Positions 54,008 through 63,063 of a DNA stretch of 64,000 bases are shown piece after piece. A program made the translations under genes and the position numbers. The stretch's first letter is position 1. Each line of letters begins with the position of its first letter. Source of the DNA: Ruminococcus sp. (GTDB lineage: Bacteria; Bacillota; Clostridia; Oscillospirales; Ruminococcaceae). The notes beneath the pieces were generated by a model. That model did no database searches and was not told the origin of the DNA. It worked only from the letters and a program-made list of their open reading frames with translations. The stretch spans positions 310,001 through 374,000 of the forward strand of contig JAGAJO010000001.1 of the NCBI GenBank assembly GCA_017626015.1. Reading direction: 5' to 3'.

Positions 54008-56464
54008 ATGATTAAAAAGGATCTTAACGGCGGCTGGCAGCTGCTGAGGGAGGATATTTCACAGCCGCTGGAATGCAGCGTTCCCTGCTCGGTCTACAGA
54101 TCTCTGTACGAAAACGGGCTTATTCCCGACCCCTATTACCGTGAGAACGAATATTCCTCCACAGGCATATCCGATCTTGACAGCGTTTTCAGCAAAAGCT
54201 TCGACGTTGACGCAGAGCTTCTGAAATCGGATATGATATATCTGCGTTTTGAATGTATAGATACTCTGGGAGAGGTAAGCCTTAACGGCATACTTCTTGC
54301 GCAGACGGATAATATGCACCGTATATGGGAGTTTGACGTACGGGATATACTCAGGGAAAAGGATAATCTTCTGACCGTAAAAATAAAATCGCCTACGAAA
54401 TACTGCGATGAAATGCAGAAAAAACGCCCCATATGGGGACAGGATATGACCTATGCGGGATATCCGTATCTGCGTAAGGCTCACTGTATGTTCGGCTGGG
54501 ACTGGGGTCCCATTCTGCCGGATATGGGTCTGCTCAGGGACGTTTCCCTTAATTTTTACAGCGGCGGACGGATAAAGGACGTTTATTACACCCAGCGGCA
54601 CGAAAAAAACAGCGTCAAGCTGAAGGCTCTTATACGTACCGAAAATATCCGCTGCGAAAGCGCTCTGCTGACAGTCACAGCTCCGAGCGGTGAGATAGTT
54701 TGCAGAAAGTCCGTAGATCTGCGTGACGGCAGCGGGCTTCACGAAACGGAGGTCACCGTTGAAGATCCCCGGCTCTGGTGGGTGAACGGCTTCGGAGAAC
54801 AGCCGCTTTATACCTGTACTGTCAGCCTTGTCTGCGGCGGAGAAGCAGCAGACGTAAATTCTGTGCGCATAGGTCTGCGTACCCTTACTGTAAGCCGTGA
54901 AAAGGACAAGTGGGGAGAGGAATTCTGCTTTATAAACAACGGCGTTAAGATCTTTGCCATGGGCGGCAACTATATTCCGGAGGATCAGATCGTTTCCCGC
55001 TGCTCAAAGGAAAGGACTCTCAGGCTCCTTGACGACTGTAAGGCTGCGAATTTTAATTTTATAAGAGTGTGGGGCGGTGGATATTATCCCGACGGATATT
55101 TTTACGATTGGTGCGATGAAAACGGCATCATAGTCTGGCAGGATTTCATGTTCGCCTGTTCAGCCTATCTGCTTACCGACAGCTTCCGTTCTACCGTTGA
55201 GGCAGAGGTCAGGGACAATGTCATAAGGCTTAGAAACCACCCCTCGCTGGGACTGTGGTGCGGAAACAATGAGGTCGAGTCCGCATGGGAGTACTGGGGA
55301 CTTCCCGACGATCCCGAGGCTAAAAGGGATTATCTGATCCTTTTCGAGGATATTATCCCGGGACTGCTGAAAAAGTACGATCCCGATACCTTCTATTGGC
55401 CCTCGTCGCCCTCCTCGGGGGGAGGATTTAAGGATGCGTCCTCAAATCATGCCGGTGATATGCATTACTGGGACGTCTGGCATAATTTCAAGCCTATTGA
55501 GGAGTTCAGAAAGTATCATTACCGCTTCTGCTCCGAGTACGGCTTTGAAAGCCTTCCCGACATAAAGACCTGCCGTTATTTTGCGGACGGGGATAAGGGT
55601 GATCTTGACCTTTGCTCCAACGTTATGCAGGCGCATCAGAAATGCACTCAGGGCAATGAAAAGATAATGTACTACTTGGCTCAGATGGTCAATTACCCTT
55701 ACAGCTTTGAGCGACTTATCTATTGCTCTCAGCTTGTACAGGCGGACTGTATACGCTCCAATGTCGAGCATATGAGGAGAGCAAGGGGGAGATGCATGGG
55801 CTCTGCCTACTGGCAGATAAACGACTCAAATCCCGTCATTTCATGGTCGTCCGTAGACTATTTCGGACGCTGGAAGGGTCTGCACTATGCGGCAAGGAAA
55901 TTCTATGCGCCCATACTGCTTTCCTGCGACGATACCGATCCCGTAAGACCCGTACTCAACGTATCAAATGAAACCCCGGAGGATATAAACGTCGTTATCC
56001 GCTGCCGCCTGAGGAACAGCAGAGCGGAGATCCTTGCGGAAAGCGTCTGCGAGGGAAACGTCCCGGCGTGTACAGCCAAGGATATGCTTGTTATGGAGCT
56101 TGACGGACTGCTTGACAGCAGGGAGGACAGGCGTACAAGATATCTTGAATATTCTCTCGAAAAGAACGGAGAGACCGTAAGCAGTGGTACGACGCTGTTT
56201 GTCCGCCCCAAGGAGTTCAGGTTTGAAAAGCCGGGTATCCGCTGTACAGTTTCCGAAACGGAGGACGGATTTGTTCTTGAGCTTACTGCGGAAAACTATG
56301 CTAAAAGCGTTTGCCTTTCCCTTAAGGACAGCGACTGTGTGTTCTCTGATAACTGGTTCGATATTCACGGAGGAGAGCCGGTGAGGGTAACAGTTTCCGA
56401 GATCCGGACGGGTAAGCTTTCTTTGGACGATCTCCGAAAACAGCTTGAAATCATCAGCTACTGA
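54008..56464 (+). CDS. GH2-family beta-mannosidase
   Basis: 818 residues, no signal peptide, so cytoplasmic. The N-terminal sugar-binding domain is at about 1-170 (WQLLREDISQPLECSVPCSVY; FGWDWGPILPDMG). An Ig-like domain and the catalytic barrel (about 310-600) follow, with FIRVWGGGYYPDGYFYDWCD. The acid/base is Glu422 (WCGNNEVE) and the nucleophile Glu510 (FCSEYGFESLP). C-terminal beta domains follow. It removes terminal beta-mannose from mannan- or N-glycan-derived oligosaccharides, fitting a gut or rumen fibre degrader. AGGAGGCTTTT... is not exact, but a CGGAGG lies before ATG. Confidence 0.93.
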   Translation: MIKKDLNGGWQLLREDISQPLECSVPCSVYRSLYENGLIPDPYYRENEYSSTGISDLDSVFSKSFDVDAELLKSDMIYLRFECIDTLGEVSLNGILLAQTDNMHRIWEFDVRDILREKDNLLTVKIKSPTKYCDEMQKKRPIWGQDMTYAGYPYLRKAHCMFGWDWGPILPDMGLLRDVSLNFYSGGRIKDVYYTQRHEKNSVKLKALIRTENIRCESALLTVTAPSGEIVCRKSVDLRDGSGLHETEVTVEDPRLWWVNGFGEQPLYTCTVSLVCGGEAADVNSVRIGLRTLTVSREKDKWGEEFCFINNGVKIFAMGGNYIPEDQIVSRCSKERTLRLLDDCKAANFNFIRVWGGGYYPDGYFYDWCDENGIIVWQDFMFACSAYLLTDSFRSTVEAEVRDNVIRLRNHPSLGLWCGNNEVESAWEYWGLPDDPEAKRDYLILFEDIIPGLLKKYDPDTFYWPSSPSSGGGFKDASSNHAGDMHYWDVWHNFKPIEEFRKYHYRFCSEYGFESLPDIKTCRYFADGDKGDLDLCSNVMQAHQKCTQGNEKIMYYLAQMVNYPYSFERLIYCSQLVQADCIRSNVEHMRRARGRCMGSAYWQINDSNPVISWSSVDYFGRWKGLHYAARKFYAPILLSCDDTDPVRPVLNVSNETPEDINVVIRCRLRNSRAEILAESVCEGNVPACTAKDMLVMELDGLLDSREDRRTRYLEYSLEKNGETVSSGTTLFVRPKEFRFEKPGIRCTVSETEDGFVLELTAENYAKSVCLSLKDSDCVFSDNWFDIHGGEPVRVTVSEIRTGKLSLDDLRKQLEIISY

Positions 56465-56484
56465 CAGCCTGTTCGCAGGCAGCA

Positions 56485-56525
56485 AAAAGACGTGCAGATT
56501 TGTATTTTTGTCTGCACGTCTTTAT
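56485..56525. terminator. terminator after the beta-mannosidase gene
   Basis: A perfect stem of about 13 bases (56486-56498 with 56511-56523) followed by ATATTTCTTC; on the minus strand it is followed by TTTTTGCTG, so it may act for both converging genes. Confidence 0.82.
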
Positions 56526-56579
56526 ATTTCTTCTTGTTCTGCATGGGGAGCAGCATTTTCACATTACGTCTGCGCCGCA

Positions 56580-57125
56580 TTAAAGCGACAGCTTCTTTTT
56601 GACGTTGAGCCTGTCAAGCGCAATTCCGCAAACGATAAACAAAACCGTGCTGGCAAGCACCTGAACGCAGTATGCGGGGGTCTGACCGAACGCCGCCGCT
56701 ATAGTTGCGGCAGAAAAATGCTTTGTCATAAAAATTCCCTCGTAAAGACTGTATCCGACTACGCAGAGTACCAGCGAGGGTATTATCCCCAGAATATTTC
56801 TCAGTGTAATTATTTTTTCGCTCTTGTTGGTGAAAAACAAAGCCGTCAAAGCCTTTATGGCTATCGTTCCCGGCATCCATATAAAAAAGCCTGAAAGTCC
56901 GTCTGCCAGTGCTCCTCCCAGCGCAGATGCGGCTACGGCGTAGGGTGTCGGAAGAATACATGCGGCAAGGTAGATAAGTCCGTCCCCTGCATGGGTATAA
57001 CCCGCTCCCGTGGGAATGTGAAGATATGCGGTGAGAACGTATATCATCGCCGCAAACAGCCCCGACAGAGCCAGCAGCCTTGTTTTGTATGTCCCGTTTT
57101 TTTGTGTCTGTACAGCAGATGCCAT
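56580..57125 (-). CDS. ECF-transporter S component (TIGR04002-like)
   Basis: 181 residues, six membrane helices. The segment YLHIPTGAGYTHAGDGLIYLAACILPTPYAV and the following ALGGALADGLSGFFIWMPGT have the loops of substrate-binding S components, of which only parts are given here. The vitamin or metabolite bound is unknown; no riboswitch is visible upstream that would name it. GAGGTAATCGAT lies before ATG 57125. The energising ECF-A/T genes are not in the window, so it probably uses a shared module. Confidence 0.8.
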   Translation of the reverse strand: MASAVQTQKNGTYKTRLLALSGLFAAMIYVLTAYLHIPTGAGYTHAGDGLIYLAACILPTPYAVAASALGGALADGLSGFFIWMPGTIAIKALTALFFTNKSEKIITLRNILGIIPSLVLCVVGYSLYEGIFMTKHFSAATIAAAFGQTPAYCVQVLASTVLFIVCGIALDRLNVKKKLSL

Positions 57126-57390
57126 ATCGATTACCTCTTTCAATCTTATTTCTGTATATATTCTATATCCCTCCCCGGAAAATTGCAAATTTCCCTTTTC
57201 AGCCGAAGATCCGTTTCAACTTGTGCAGTTTTAATAATTTATAGAAATTTCGGTCCCTGCATATTGTAAATAATGCCTGTAATTTTTACACAAAAAAGAT
57301 CCGCAGAAATTTTCCCCTCGTCTTTATGCACAATTTAAACGTCTGTGCAGGAGAAAAATCCACGGATCTATAGAATTTAAAAATTTAAGC
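57126..57390. other. intergenic region with no gene seen
   Basis: About 265 AT-rich bases between two minus-strand genes. I see no RNA gene or riboswitch, and no convincing promoter for the ECF gene. Confidence 0.5.
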
Positions 57391-58365
57391 TCAGTCCAGA
57401 GCCACAACTTCCTTGTAGAACTCTGTGTAGTCCTTTCTTCCTTCCTTGGTGAAAGCGATCGCCGTTCTCGGGTGCTGATTGAGCAGTCCTGTCATAAGGT
57501 ATTGCAGATCGTATCCCCATACAACGCCGTCCTCACGAAGCTTCAGCATATGATCCTCGATAAACTTGATAACAGGGTAAACGTTGTATTTGGGATTTCT
57601 GAGAAATGCAAGCAGAAGCTCCATTGCGCAGTTTCCCGCACCTCTGCCCATTGCCGAGTAGGTTCCGTCCAGCCAGTCAACGCCGTCGCCTACCGCTTCA
57701 ATTGTGTTTGCAAAAGCAAGCTGCTGATTGTTGTGGGCGTGAATGCCTACCTTTTTGTTGTATTTTGCGGCAAATTCAAGATATGTGTTCGCAATTCTTT
57801 GTATCTGCTCGGGATAAAGCGCTCCGTAGCTGTCTACAATGTAGAATACGTCAACAGGGGACTGTCCGAGAATATCTAGAGCCACCTTCAGCTCGCCCTC
57901 CTGAGCGTTGGAGATCGCCATGATGTTGCAGCTTACCTCATAGCCCTTGTTCTTTGCGTCCTCTATCATATGAACAGCCGCAGGTATAGTGTTCAGGTAG
58001 GTAGCCACACGGATAAGATCTATGGGGCTTTCCTCACGGGGAGCGATGTCTTTTTTATAGTCGCATCTTCCTACGTCAGCCATGACAGCTATCTTAAGAT
58101 CGGTGTTGTTTTCTCCCACGATCGCCCTTATGTCGTCGTCGTTGCAGAATTTCCATTTGCCGAATTTGTTTACGTCGAACATTTCCTTTGAAGCCTTATA
58201 GCCGAATTCCATATAGTCTACTCCCGCCTTAAGGTTTGCTATATACAGATCCTGTACAAACTTGTCGGAAAAATAAAAATCGTTCACAAGTCCTCCGTCA
58301 CGGAGAGTTGCGTCCACTACCTTTACGTCTGAACGGTAATTAATAAGATTTGATATTTCTTTCAT
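57391..58365 (-). CDS. HMGL-like aldolase-domain protein
   Basis: 324 residues. TIM barrel with the family signature VVDATLRDGGLVNDF (metal- and base-binding Asp and Arg) and the metal-binding HAHNNQQLA histidines, then GTYSAMGRGAGNCAMELLLAFL. It belongs to the HMG-CoA lyase/4-hydroxy-2-oxovalerate aldolase superfamily, and may be the catalytic half of a carbon-carbon lyase or a synthase; the second component and substrate are unknown. No partner gene lies next to it. Confidence 0.85.
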   Translation of the reverse strand: MKEISNLINYRSDVKVVDATLRDGGLVNDFYFSDKFVQDLYIANLKAGVDYMEFGYKASKEMFDVNKFGKWKFCNDDDIRAIVGENNTDLKIAVMADVGRCDYKKDIAPREESPIDLIRVATYLNTIPAAVHMIEDAKNKGYEVSCNIMAISNAQEGELKVALDILGQSPVDVFYIVDSYGALYPEQIQRIANTYLEFAAKYNKKVGIHAHNNQQLAFANTIEAVGDGVDWLDGTYSAMGRGAGNCAMELLLAFLRNPKYNVYPVIKFIEDHMLKLREDGVVWGYDLQYLMTGLLNQHPRTAIAFTKEGRKDYTEFYKEVVALD

Positions 58366-58518
58366 AACAGTTACTCCTTGTCGCTTTAAATTGTTAAACT
58401 TTAAATCGCTAAACCAATGACAGAAAATATTATATCACACAACTTTCAGGATTTCAAGCTTTTAGAAAAAAATTAATAATTACAATAAATTCAGTTAATA
58501 AATGGAGCGTATCTGAAA

Positions 58519-58592
58519 TTAAGGAAATGCTGATTAATGTATATCTGCGAGGCAGCGAATTTTAAACAGCGGTTTGATCAGTGCTTTCTTAA
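58519..58592. repeat. palindromic intergenic repeat, copy 3 of 3
   Basis: Ends TTAAGGAA and TTTCTTAA. Internal GCTGATTAATGTATATCTGCG, given here as its parts GCTGATTAATGT and ATATCTGCG, then GGCAGCGAATTTTAA and TTTGATCAGTGC, are shared with 17311 and, reversed, 18424. The word AAGGCAATACCGCA follows directly. The rest of the gap 58366-58679 is AT-rich with no gene. Confidence 0.7.
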
Positions 58593-58610
58593 GGCAATAC
58601 CGCATTGAAA

Positions 58611-58641
58611 ACAAAAACGGACAGCCTGAACTGCCCGTTTA
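58611..58641 (-). terminator. terminator of the flavin reductase-rubredoxin gene
   Basis: Stem 58615-58624 with 58631-58640 with one mismatch; on the minus strand it is followed by TTTTTGTTTTC. Confidence 0.85.
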
Positions 58642-58679
58642 AACTTATCTCATATAAATTCCTATAAATTAACCGGTAC

Positions 58680-59288
58680 CTACTCAATCCTGGAAAAATC
58701 TCCGGCGCCGTGCTTGCATATCGGACACACAAAATCCTCCGGCAGACTTCCTTCATAAACATAGCCGCAGATATTGCATACCCATTTCTCCGTTTTCACT
58801 GAGTCGTCGGCTTTTTCCGTCCTTACAGCAGGCTTAGGCTTGACGTTTGCATGGTAGAAAGCATATGTCATGGGGGCGCTGTCCGAAAGGGACACAGCGT
58901 CGGTAACGTCCGCAATGAACATTGTGTGCGTACCCAGATCCACAGTGCTTACTACCCGGCAGCTTATATATGCGCAGGTGCCGTCATTAACGTACGGTAC
59001 GCCGTTTTCCGCCACCTCACAGGTACGGCGGGAGAATTTGTTTTCCCATCTGCCGCTTGCGAAGCCGAAGCGTTCAAACAGCGAAAAATCCGCAGTCTCA
59101 TCAATGACCGAAACGTTGAAAACTCCGCTTTGTCTTATCATATAATTTGTAAAGTTGGATTTGCTTACTGTAACGCTGACCCTGTTCGGCGAAACTGTCA
59201 CCTGAGCGAGAGTATTTATGATACAGCCGTTTGCAAAGCCGCAGTTTACTGCGGTAAGCACATAAAGACCATAGGAGATCTTATTCAT
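58680..59288 (-). CDS. flavin reductase domain fused to rubredoxin (Hrb-type)
   Basis: 202 residues. The flavin-reductase-like FMN domain covers about 1-155 (LYVLTAVNCGFANGCIINT, in part, and AYISCRVVSTVDLGTHTMFI). After a charged linker, a rubredoxin domain ends the protein, with CNICGYVYEG and CPICKHGAGDF as the two iron-binding CxxC pairs. This matches high-molecular-weight rubredoxins that pass electrons from NADH to flavodiiron proteins, protecting anaerobes from oxygen or nitric oxide. No flavodiiron protein gene is next to it. It has its own terminator. Confidence 0.93.
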   Translation of the reverse strand: MNKISYGLYVLTAVNCGFANGCIINTLAQVTVSPNRVSVTVSKSNFTNYMIRQSGVFNVSVIDETADFSLFERFGFASGRWENKFSRRTCEVAENGVPYVNDGTCAYISCRVVSTVDLGTHTMFIADVTDAVSLSDSAPMTYAFYHANVKPKPAVRTEKADDSVKTEKWVCNICGYVYEGSLPEDFVCPICKHGAGDFSRIE

Positions 59289-59327
59289 TACATTCGTGTC
59301 CAGAAACTCACATCCTTTTTTATCGTA

Positions 59328-59528
59328 TTACATAACCTTTGAGATACGGGCGTCATCATCCTTTTCCAGCAGGAAATATTCGTCTCCGTCCTGGCAGACA
59401 AAATTTCCGATCCTCCAGCCGCTGTTAAGGAGCAGATTAAGCTTTTCTATCCTTTCAAACCTGTTTGTGGTGGGGATATGCTCATCGCCGTTAGCTCCGG
59501 TTTTCTGAATATAAAATACCTTTTGCAT
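59328..59528 (-). CDS. small protein, unknown function
   Basis: 66 residues, with FERIEKLNLLLNSGWRIGNF and CQDGDEYFLLEKDD. It resembles small Firmicute proteins of unknown function with a C-terminal EYFLLEK strand, but I cannot name a family. AGAGATAGT precedes ATG. It stands 39 bases before the flavin reductase-rubredoxin gene on the same strand. Confidence 0.6.
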   Translation of the reverse strand: MQKVFYIQKTGANGDEHIPTTNRFERIEKLNLLLNSGWRIGNFVCQDGDEYFLLEKDDDARISKVM

Positions 59529-59690
59529 ACTATCTCTTCTTTCTTCTCAGGGAGCCTTGAAATGTTATAGACGGTTCTTTCTGATATCAGGGCGTGTCAA
59601 TACGTCCTGATTCTATTATACATCCGGCAAATTAAAAAAGCAAGCAAACAAGCAAAAAATTAACTGTCTTGTAACAATTGTGTCCTAAAA

Positions 59691-59723
59691 ATCGGACTGT
59701 CTCCGCCCCTGCGGACGGTCGGT
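59691..59723 (-). terminator. terminator of the surface-anchored protein gene
   Basis: ATCGGACTGTC...GGTCGGT arms with an inner CCGC/GCGG pair; on the minus strand followed by TTTTTAGG. Confidence 0.7.
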
Positions 59724-59727
59724 GCGG

Positions 59728-60606
59728 TCATTTCTTTTTCTTTGCTACTAGAGCGATGACTACAATTACCACAACGACTCCTCCCGCAATGCATATGTAT
59801 ATCGTGTACGGGCTTCCCTTTTCCTCGACCTCTGCCTTTGAATCGTCGGAGTCGGATTTACTTTCCGTATCAGCAGTAGGCGTATCCGTGCCGGTATCTG
59901 CGTCCGCCTTGTCCGCAGCTGAAGAGCTGACTGTCTCTGCGGCTTCCGACGGAAGTGCGTCATCCTCGGCGGGATCGTTTTCTATCGAGCCGTTGCCGTA
60001 AGCGGTGACGATCTGCTCGTCGGGATTATCCGGGGTCTTATCCGTTTCCAGTCCCGAAACGGTAAATTTTATGCTTATCGGATCTGTGGTCGTCCATGGG
60101 TTTGCGTCCATTTCCGGAGTGGTCTTGGCATTTTCGCCGTATGCGTTTTTGACCTTCATGACCTTGCCCAGCTCTGATTCCTCAAGCGGAGGCTGCTCGT
60201 TAAAGGTGTATGTAACGCCGTCTATGGTGCATTCGTCAAGGGTGAGGGCGACAACGTCCTCATATTTGTCAAAATCCATTGCAAATTCAACGCCCAGAGT
60301 TCCCACTGCGGTAAAGGGGATCTGATCCTCTACTACATGGTAGCCCTCCAGTATGACCTCATACTGACCGTTTCCGGTGATGTTTACGTCTGTATGAGTG
60401 CAGGAAATAACGTTGTTTTCAAGCTCGTCAAGGGGTTCTGACTCGACGGTATTGCGGTGATCCCAGTAGTCCTTGATCATCCAGACGATGCCGGCCTTTC
60501 CGTAGTTTGCAGTATCTCCTGTATCGGCTTCGGCGGCAGCAGGCAGTGCTATACAGCAAGCCGCAGCTGCGGCGCACATTCCGGCGATGAATTTTTTTAT
60601 TATCAT
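59728..60606 (-). CDS. secreted protein with C-terminal membrane anchor
   Basis: 292 residues. The signal peptide is at about 1-26 (Ala-rich, cleavage near AAAEA). A beta-rich globular part follows (about 30-205), then a Ser/Asp/Thr-rich low-complexity stalk (about 210-262), a membrane helix (about 267-287) and a Lys tail. The topology is that of a surface protein held by a C-terminal helix, without LPXTG. No known domain. GGAGG lies eight bases before ATG 60606; the longer form from TTG 60621 would include that site. Confidence 0.78.
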   Translation of the reverse strand: MIIKKFIAGMCAAAAACCIALPAAAEADTGDTANYGKAGIVWMIKDYWDHRNTVESEPLDELENNVISCTHTDVNITGNGQYEVILEGYHVVEDQIPFTAVGTLGVEFAMDFDKYEDVVALTLDECTIDGVTYTFNEQPPLEESELGKVMKVKNAYGENAKTTPEMDANPWTTTDPISIKFTVSGLETDKTPDNPDEQIVTAYGNGSIENDPAEDDALPSEAAETVSSSAADKADADTGTDTPTADTESKSDSDDSKAEVEEKGSPYTIYICIAGGVVVVIVVIALVAKKKK

Positions 60607-61106
60607 AATCAAGTCCTCCAAGCAGCGCAGTTTTACGCATTGTTTTACGCATTATTATATAATAATTATACACTCTTTTTACACTTTTAGCAAGTAACAT
60701 TATATACAAATTCCCCCACATGATTTATGACACCTTACACAATAATTTATAAACAATCGGCAAATTTATTGTATAAAACGATTGAAAACACAGGCGTTCT
60801 GCTTTGTTTTTTCTTTTTCGTGTTAAAATGCGCACCGATGCTTTTTATGCGCTTACGAAAATCAATTTTCAGGATACCGAACAAAAACTTTGTATATATT
60901 TGTTGACCTTTCTCTGCCGTACGGTGGGGAAAGGTCAACTCAGGCTTCGATACTCAGAGCAAAAGTACGATATTTTGTTATAATTAAAATGTTTGATCGT
61001 TAAAATTGATTTCCCTGTTATGCGCTGTTTCGCAGTTGACAAAAAAATAAAAATGAGGTAAAATATATACTGTATAATTGTATTCTCAAATGGAAGGAGA
61101 CTTGAT
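60607..61106. promoter_or_regulatory. divergent AT-rich region: two promoters and one inverted repeat
   Basis: Minus-strand promoter TTGCTA (60688-60693), 17 bases, TATAAT (60665-60670) for the surface-protein gene. Plus-strand promoter TTGACA (61036-61041), 17 bases, TAAAAT (61059-61064) for the nucleoside phosphorylase gene. Between them is an 11-base perfect inverted repeat (60902-60912 with 60929-60939) without a T-tract. No gene is supported in the rest. Confidence 0.7.
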
Positions 61107-61934
61107 ATGACAGCCTGTGAAAAGCTTGTCAGATGCTGCGAATGTATAAGAAGGTTTACTGATTTCAAGCCGAAGGTTACGCTTGTTCTCGGCTCGGGGC
61201 TGGGCGCCTTTGCGGACGAAATAAAAGCCGAAGCAATTATAGACTACAGCGATATAGACGGCTTTCCCACATCTACCGTGGAGGGTCATAAAGGAAGGTT
61301 TGTTTTCGGATATATCGGAGCAGTCCCCGCCGTTATCATGCAGGGGAGAGTTCATTATTACGAGGGCTACGGTATAGAGGACGTGGTGCTTCCTGTAAGG
61401 CTCACTGCGATGCTTGGGTCGGAGATCCTTTTTCTCACCAATGCCTCGGGAGGTATAAATCCTGATTTTTCCGCCGGAGATTTCATGCTTATAAACGATC
61501 ACATTTCAAGCTTTGCGCCCAATCCGCTGAGGGGAGAAAATATCGATATACTGGGAACAAGATTTCCGGATATGAGCGAGGTTTACAAAAAGGAACTAAG
61601 GGAGGTCATAAAAAGATCCGCCGCAGAGCTGAATATACCCCTTAAGGAGGGCGTTTATGTCCAGCTGATGGGTCCGTCCTTTGAAACTCCCGCAGAGATA
61701 AGAATGCTGAGGACTCTCGGCGCCGACGCTGTTGGAATGTCCACCGTGTGCGAAGCGATAGCCGCTAACCATGCTGGAATGAAGGTGTGCGGAATATCAT
61801 GTATTGCAAACAAGGCTGCGGGCATGACTGATAATCCTCTTACTCATGCCGAGGTGCAGGAGTGTGCGGACAAAGCGGCTCCGCTGTTTAAAAAGCTGAT
61901 AGAAAGATCGGTCTCGGCTATGGGAGGACTGTAA
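61107..61934 (+). CDS. punA: purine-nucleoside phosphorylase
   Basis: 275 residues, trimeric PNP class. It has the phosphate loop VLGSGLGAFAD, TVEGHKGRFVFG, QGRVHYYEGY, TNASGGINPDFSAGD, QLMGPSFETPAEIRML and GMSTVCEAIAANHAGM, then the base-binding Asn in SCIANKAAGMTDNPLTH. It splits purine nucleosides with phosphate for salvage. Monocistronic, with a consensus promoter. Confidence 0.95.
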   Translation: MTACEKLVRCCECIRRFTDFKPKVTLVLGSGLGAFADEIKAEAIIDYSDIDGFPTSTVEGHKGRFVFGYIGAVPAVIMQGRVHYYEGYGIEDVVLPVRLTAMLGSEILFLTNASGGINPDFSAGDFMLINDHISSFAPNPLRGENIDILGTRFPDMSEVYKKELREVIKRSAAELNIPLKEGVYVQLMGPSFETPAEIRMLRTLGADAVGMSTVCEAIAANHAGMKVCGISCIANKAAGMTDNPLTHAEVQECADKAAPLFKKLIERSVSAMGGL

Positions 61935-62096
61935 TTCCCCCAAGAGATCATGCGGGCGGATCGCTGTGAGGTTGTTGCATCAAAACGTGCAACAATTACT
62001 GAAATGTGTCCGAATAAAAAAAATAAACTATATAACTGCGGACGGGCTGAGTATAGCGGCGTTATCCGGAAAACACCGCATAGGAAACGTCACTGA

Positions 62097-62125
62097 TTTA
62101 CGGTCCTGCCTGTAAAAAATATACT
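62097..62125 (+). promoter_or_regulatory. promoter of the fumarase alpha gene
   Basis: TTTACG (62097-62102), 17 bases, TATACT (62120-62125). Upstream, at about 61974-61998, a TTGTTGCA/TGCAACAA hairpin may end the nucleoside phosphorylase transcript, though without a good T-tract. Confidence 0.55.
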
Positions 62126-62145
62126 GTGAAAGACGGAGTATCATT

Positions 62146-62988
62146 ATGAGAGAAATAAACGTTTCGGAGGTCGAAAGCCTCGTAAGGGAGCTTTGCATAA
62201 AAGCCAACCTGTACCTCCCCGAGGATATGGAGGAGTGTATTAAATGCGGCAGGGAAAAGGAAAAGTCCCCTGTGGGAAAAAACGTGTTTGACGACATAAT
62301 CGAAAATATAAGCGTTGCAAAAAAAGAGACCATACCCATTTGTCAGGATACGGGTATGGCGGTGATCTTTATGGAGATAGGTCAGGACGTGCATTTTACC
62401 GGAGGATCACTGAATGAAGCCGTAAACAGAGGAGTTGCCGCCGGATATCTTGACGGCAGACTGCGCTGTTCCATTGTTTCGGATCCGCTGGAGAGGGTAA
62501 ATACCGGTGATAACACTCCCGCAGTGCTGCACCTTAAAATGACTGACGGCGAAAAGGTAAGGCTCACAGTCGCACCGAAGGGCTTCGGAAGCGAGAATAT
62601 GTCCGCCCTTAAAATGATGACGCCCTCCGTTACTCAGGACGAGATAGTGGACTGGGTGGCATCGGTGTGCGCAAAGGCAGGCTCCAATCCGTGTCCGCCT
62701 GTGGTCATAGGCGTAGGTATAGGCGGGGATTTTGAAAAGTGCGCTTATCTTGCCAAGAAAGCTCTCTGCCGTCCCGTTTCTCAGAGAAATCCCAAGAAGC
62801 TTTACGCTGAGCTGGAGGAGCAAATGCTTGAGAAGATCAACAGGCTTGGAATAGGACCTCAGGGCTTCGGCGGAACGCAGACCTGCCTTGCGGTAAATAT
62901 CGAACAGGCGCCCACTCACATTGCGGGACTGCCTGTTTCAGTGAACGTCGGCTGTCACGTTACCCGTCACGCAAGCGGAGAAATCTAG
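62146..62988 (+). CDS. fumarate hydratase (class I), alpha subunit
   Basis: 280 residues, the alpha or N-terminal half of two-subunit class I fumarase/tartrate dehydratase. The Fe-S cysteines are in ICQDTGMAV, in GSNPCPPVVIG and in GCHVTRHA. GPQGFGGTQTCLAV precedes the last. It hydrates fumarate to malate or a related acid. The beta subunit, normally the next gene, is not there: the stop codon lies in an inverted repeat and an unrelated gene follows on the other strand. Either the beta subunit is encoded elsewhere or a piece was lost. Confidence 0.93.
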   Translation: MREINVSEVESLVRELCIKANLYLPEDMEECIKCGREKEKSPVGKNVFDDIIENISVAKKETIPICQDTGMAVIFMEIGQDVHFTGGSLNEAVNRGVAAGYLDGRLRCSIVSDPLERVNTGDNTPAVLHLKMTDGEKVRLTVAPKGFGSENMSALKMMTPSVTQDEIVDWVASVCAKAGSNPCPPVVIGVGIGGDFEKCAYLAKKALCRPVSQRNPKKLYAELEEQMLEKINRLGIGPQGFGGTQTCLAVNIEQAPTHIAGLPVSVNVGCHVTRHASGEI

Positions 62989-63063
62989 GGTGCGTTGACA
63001 CTATCCGAAATGCAGAAAATATGACCGCAAGACAGGCGTTGAGCGGTAGCGTCAACGCACCCT
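62987..63063. repeat. inverted repeat at the junction of two converging genes
   Basis: AGGGTGCGTTGAC-CTA at the left and the same sequence inverted at the right, with about 18 of 20 bases pairing, enclose about 35 bases. The left arm contains the last bases of the fumarase alpha stop and the right arm contains the symporter stop (63052-63054, minus strand). Confidence 0.8.
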
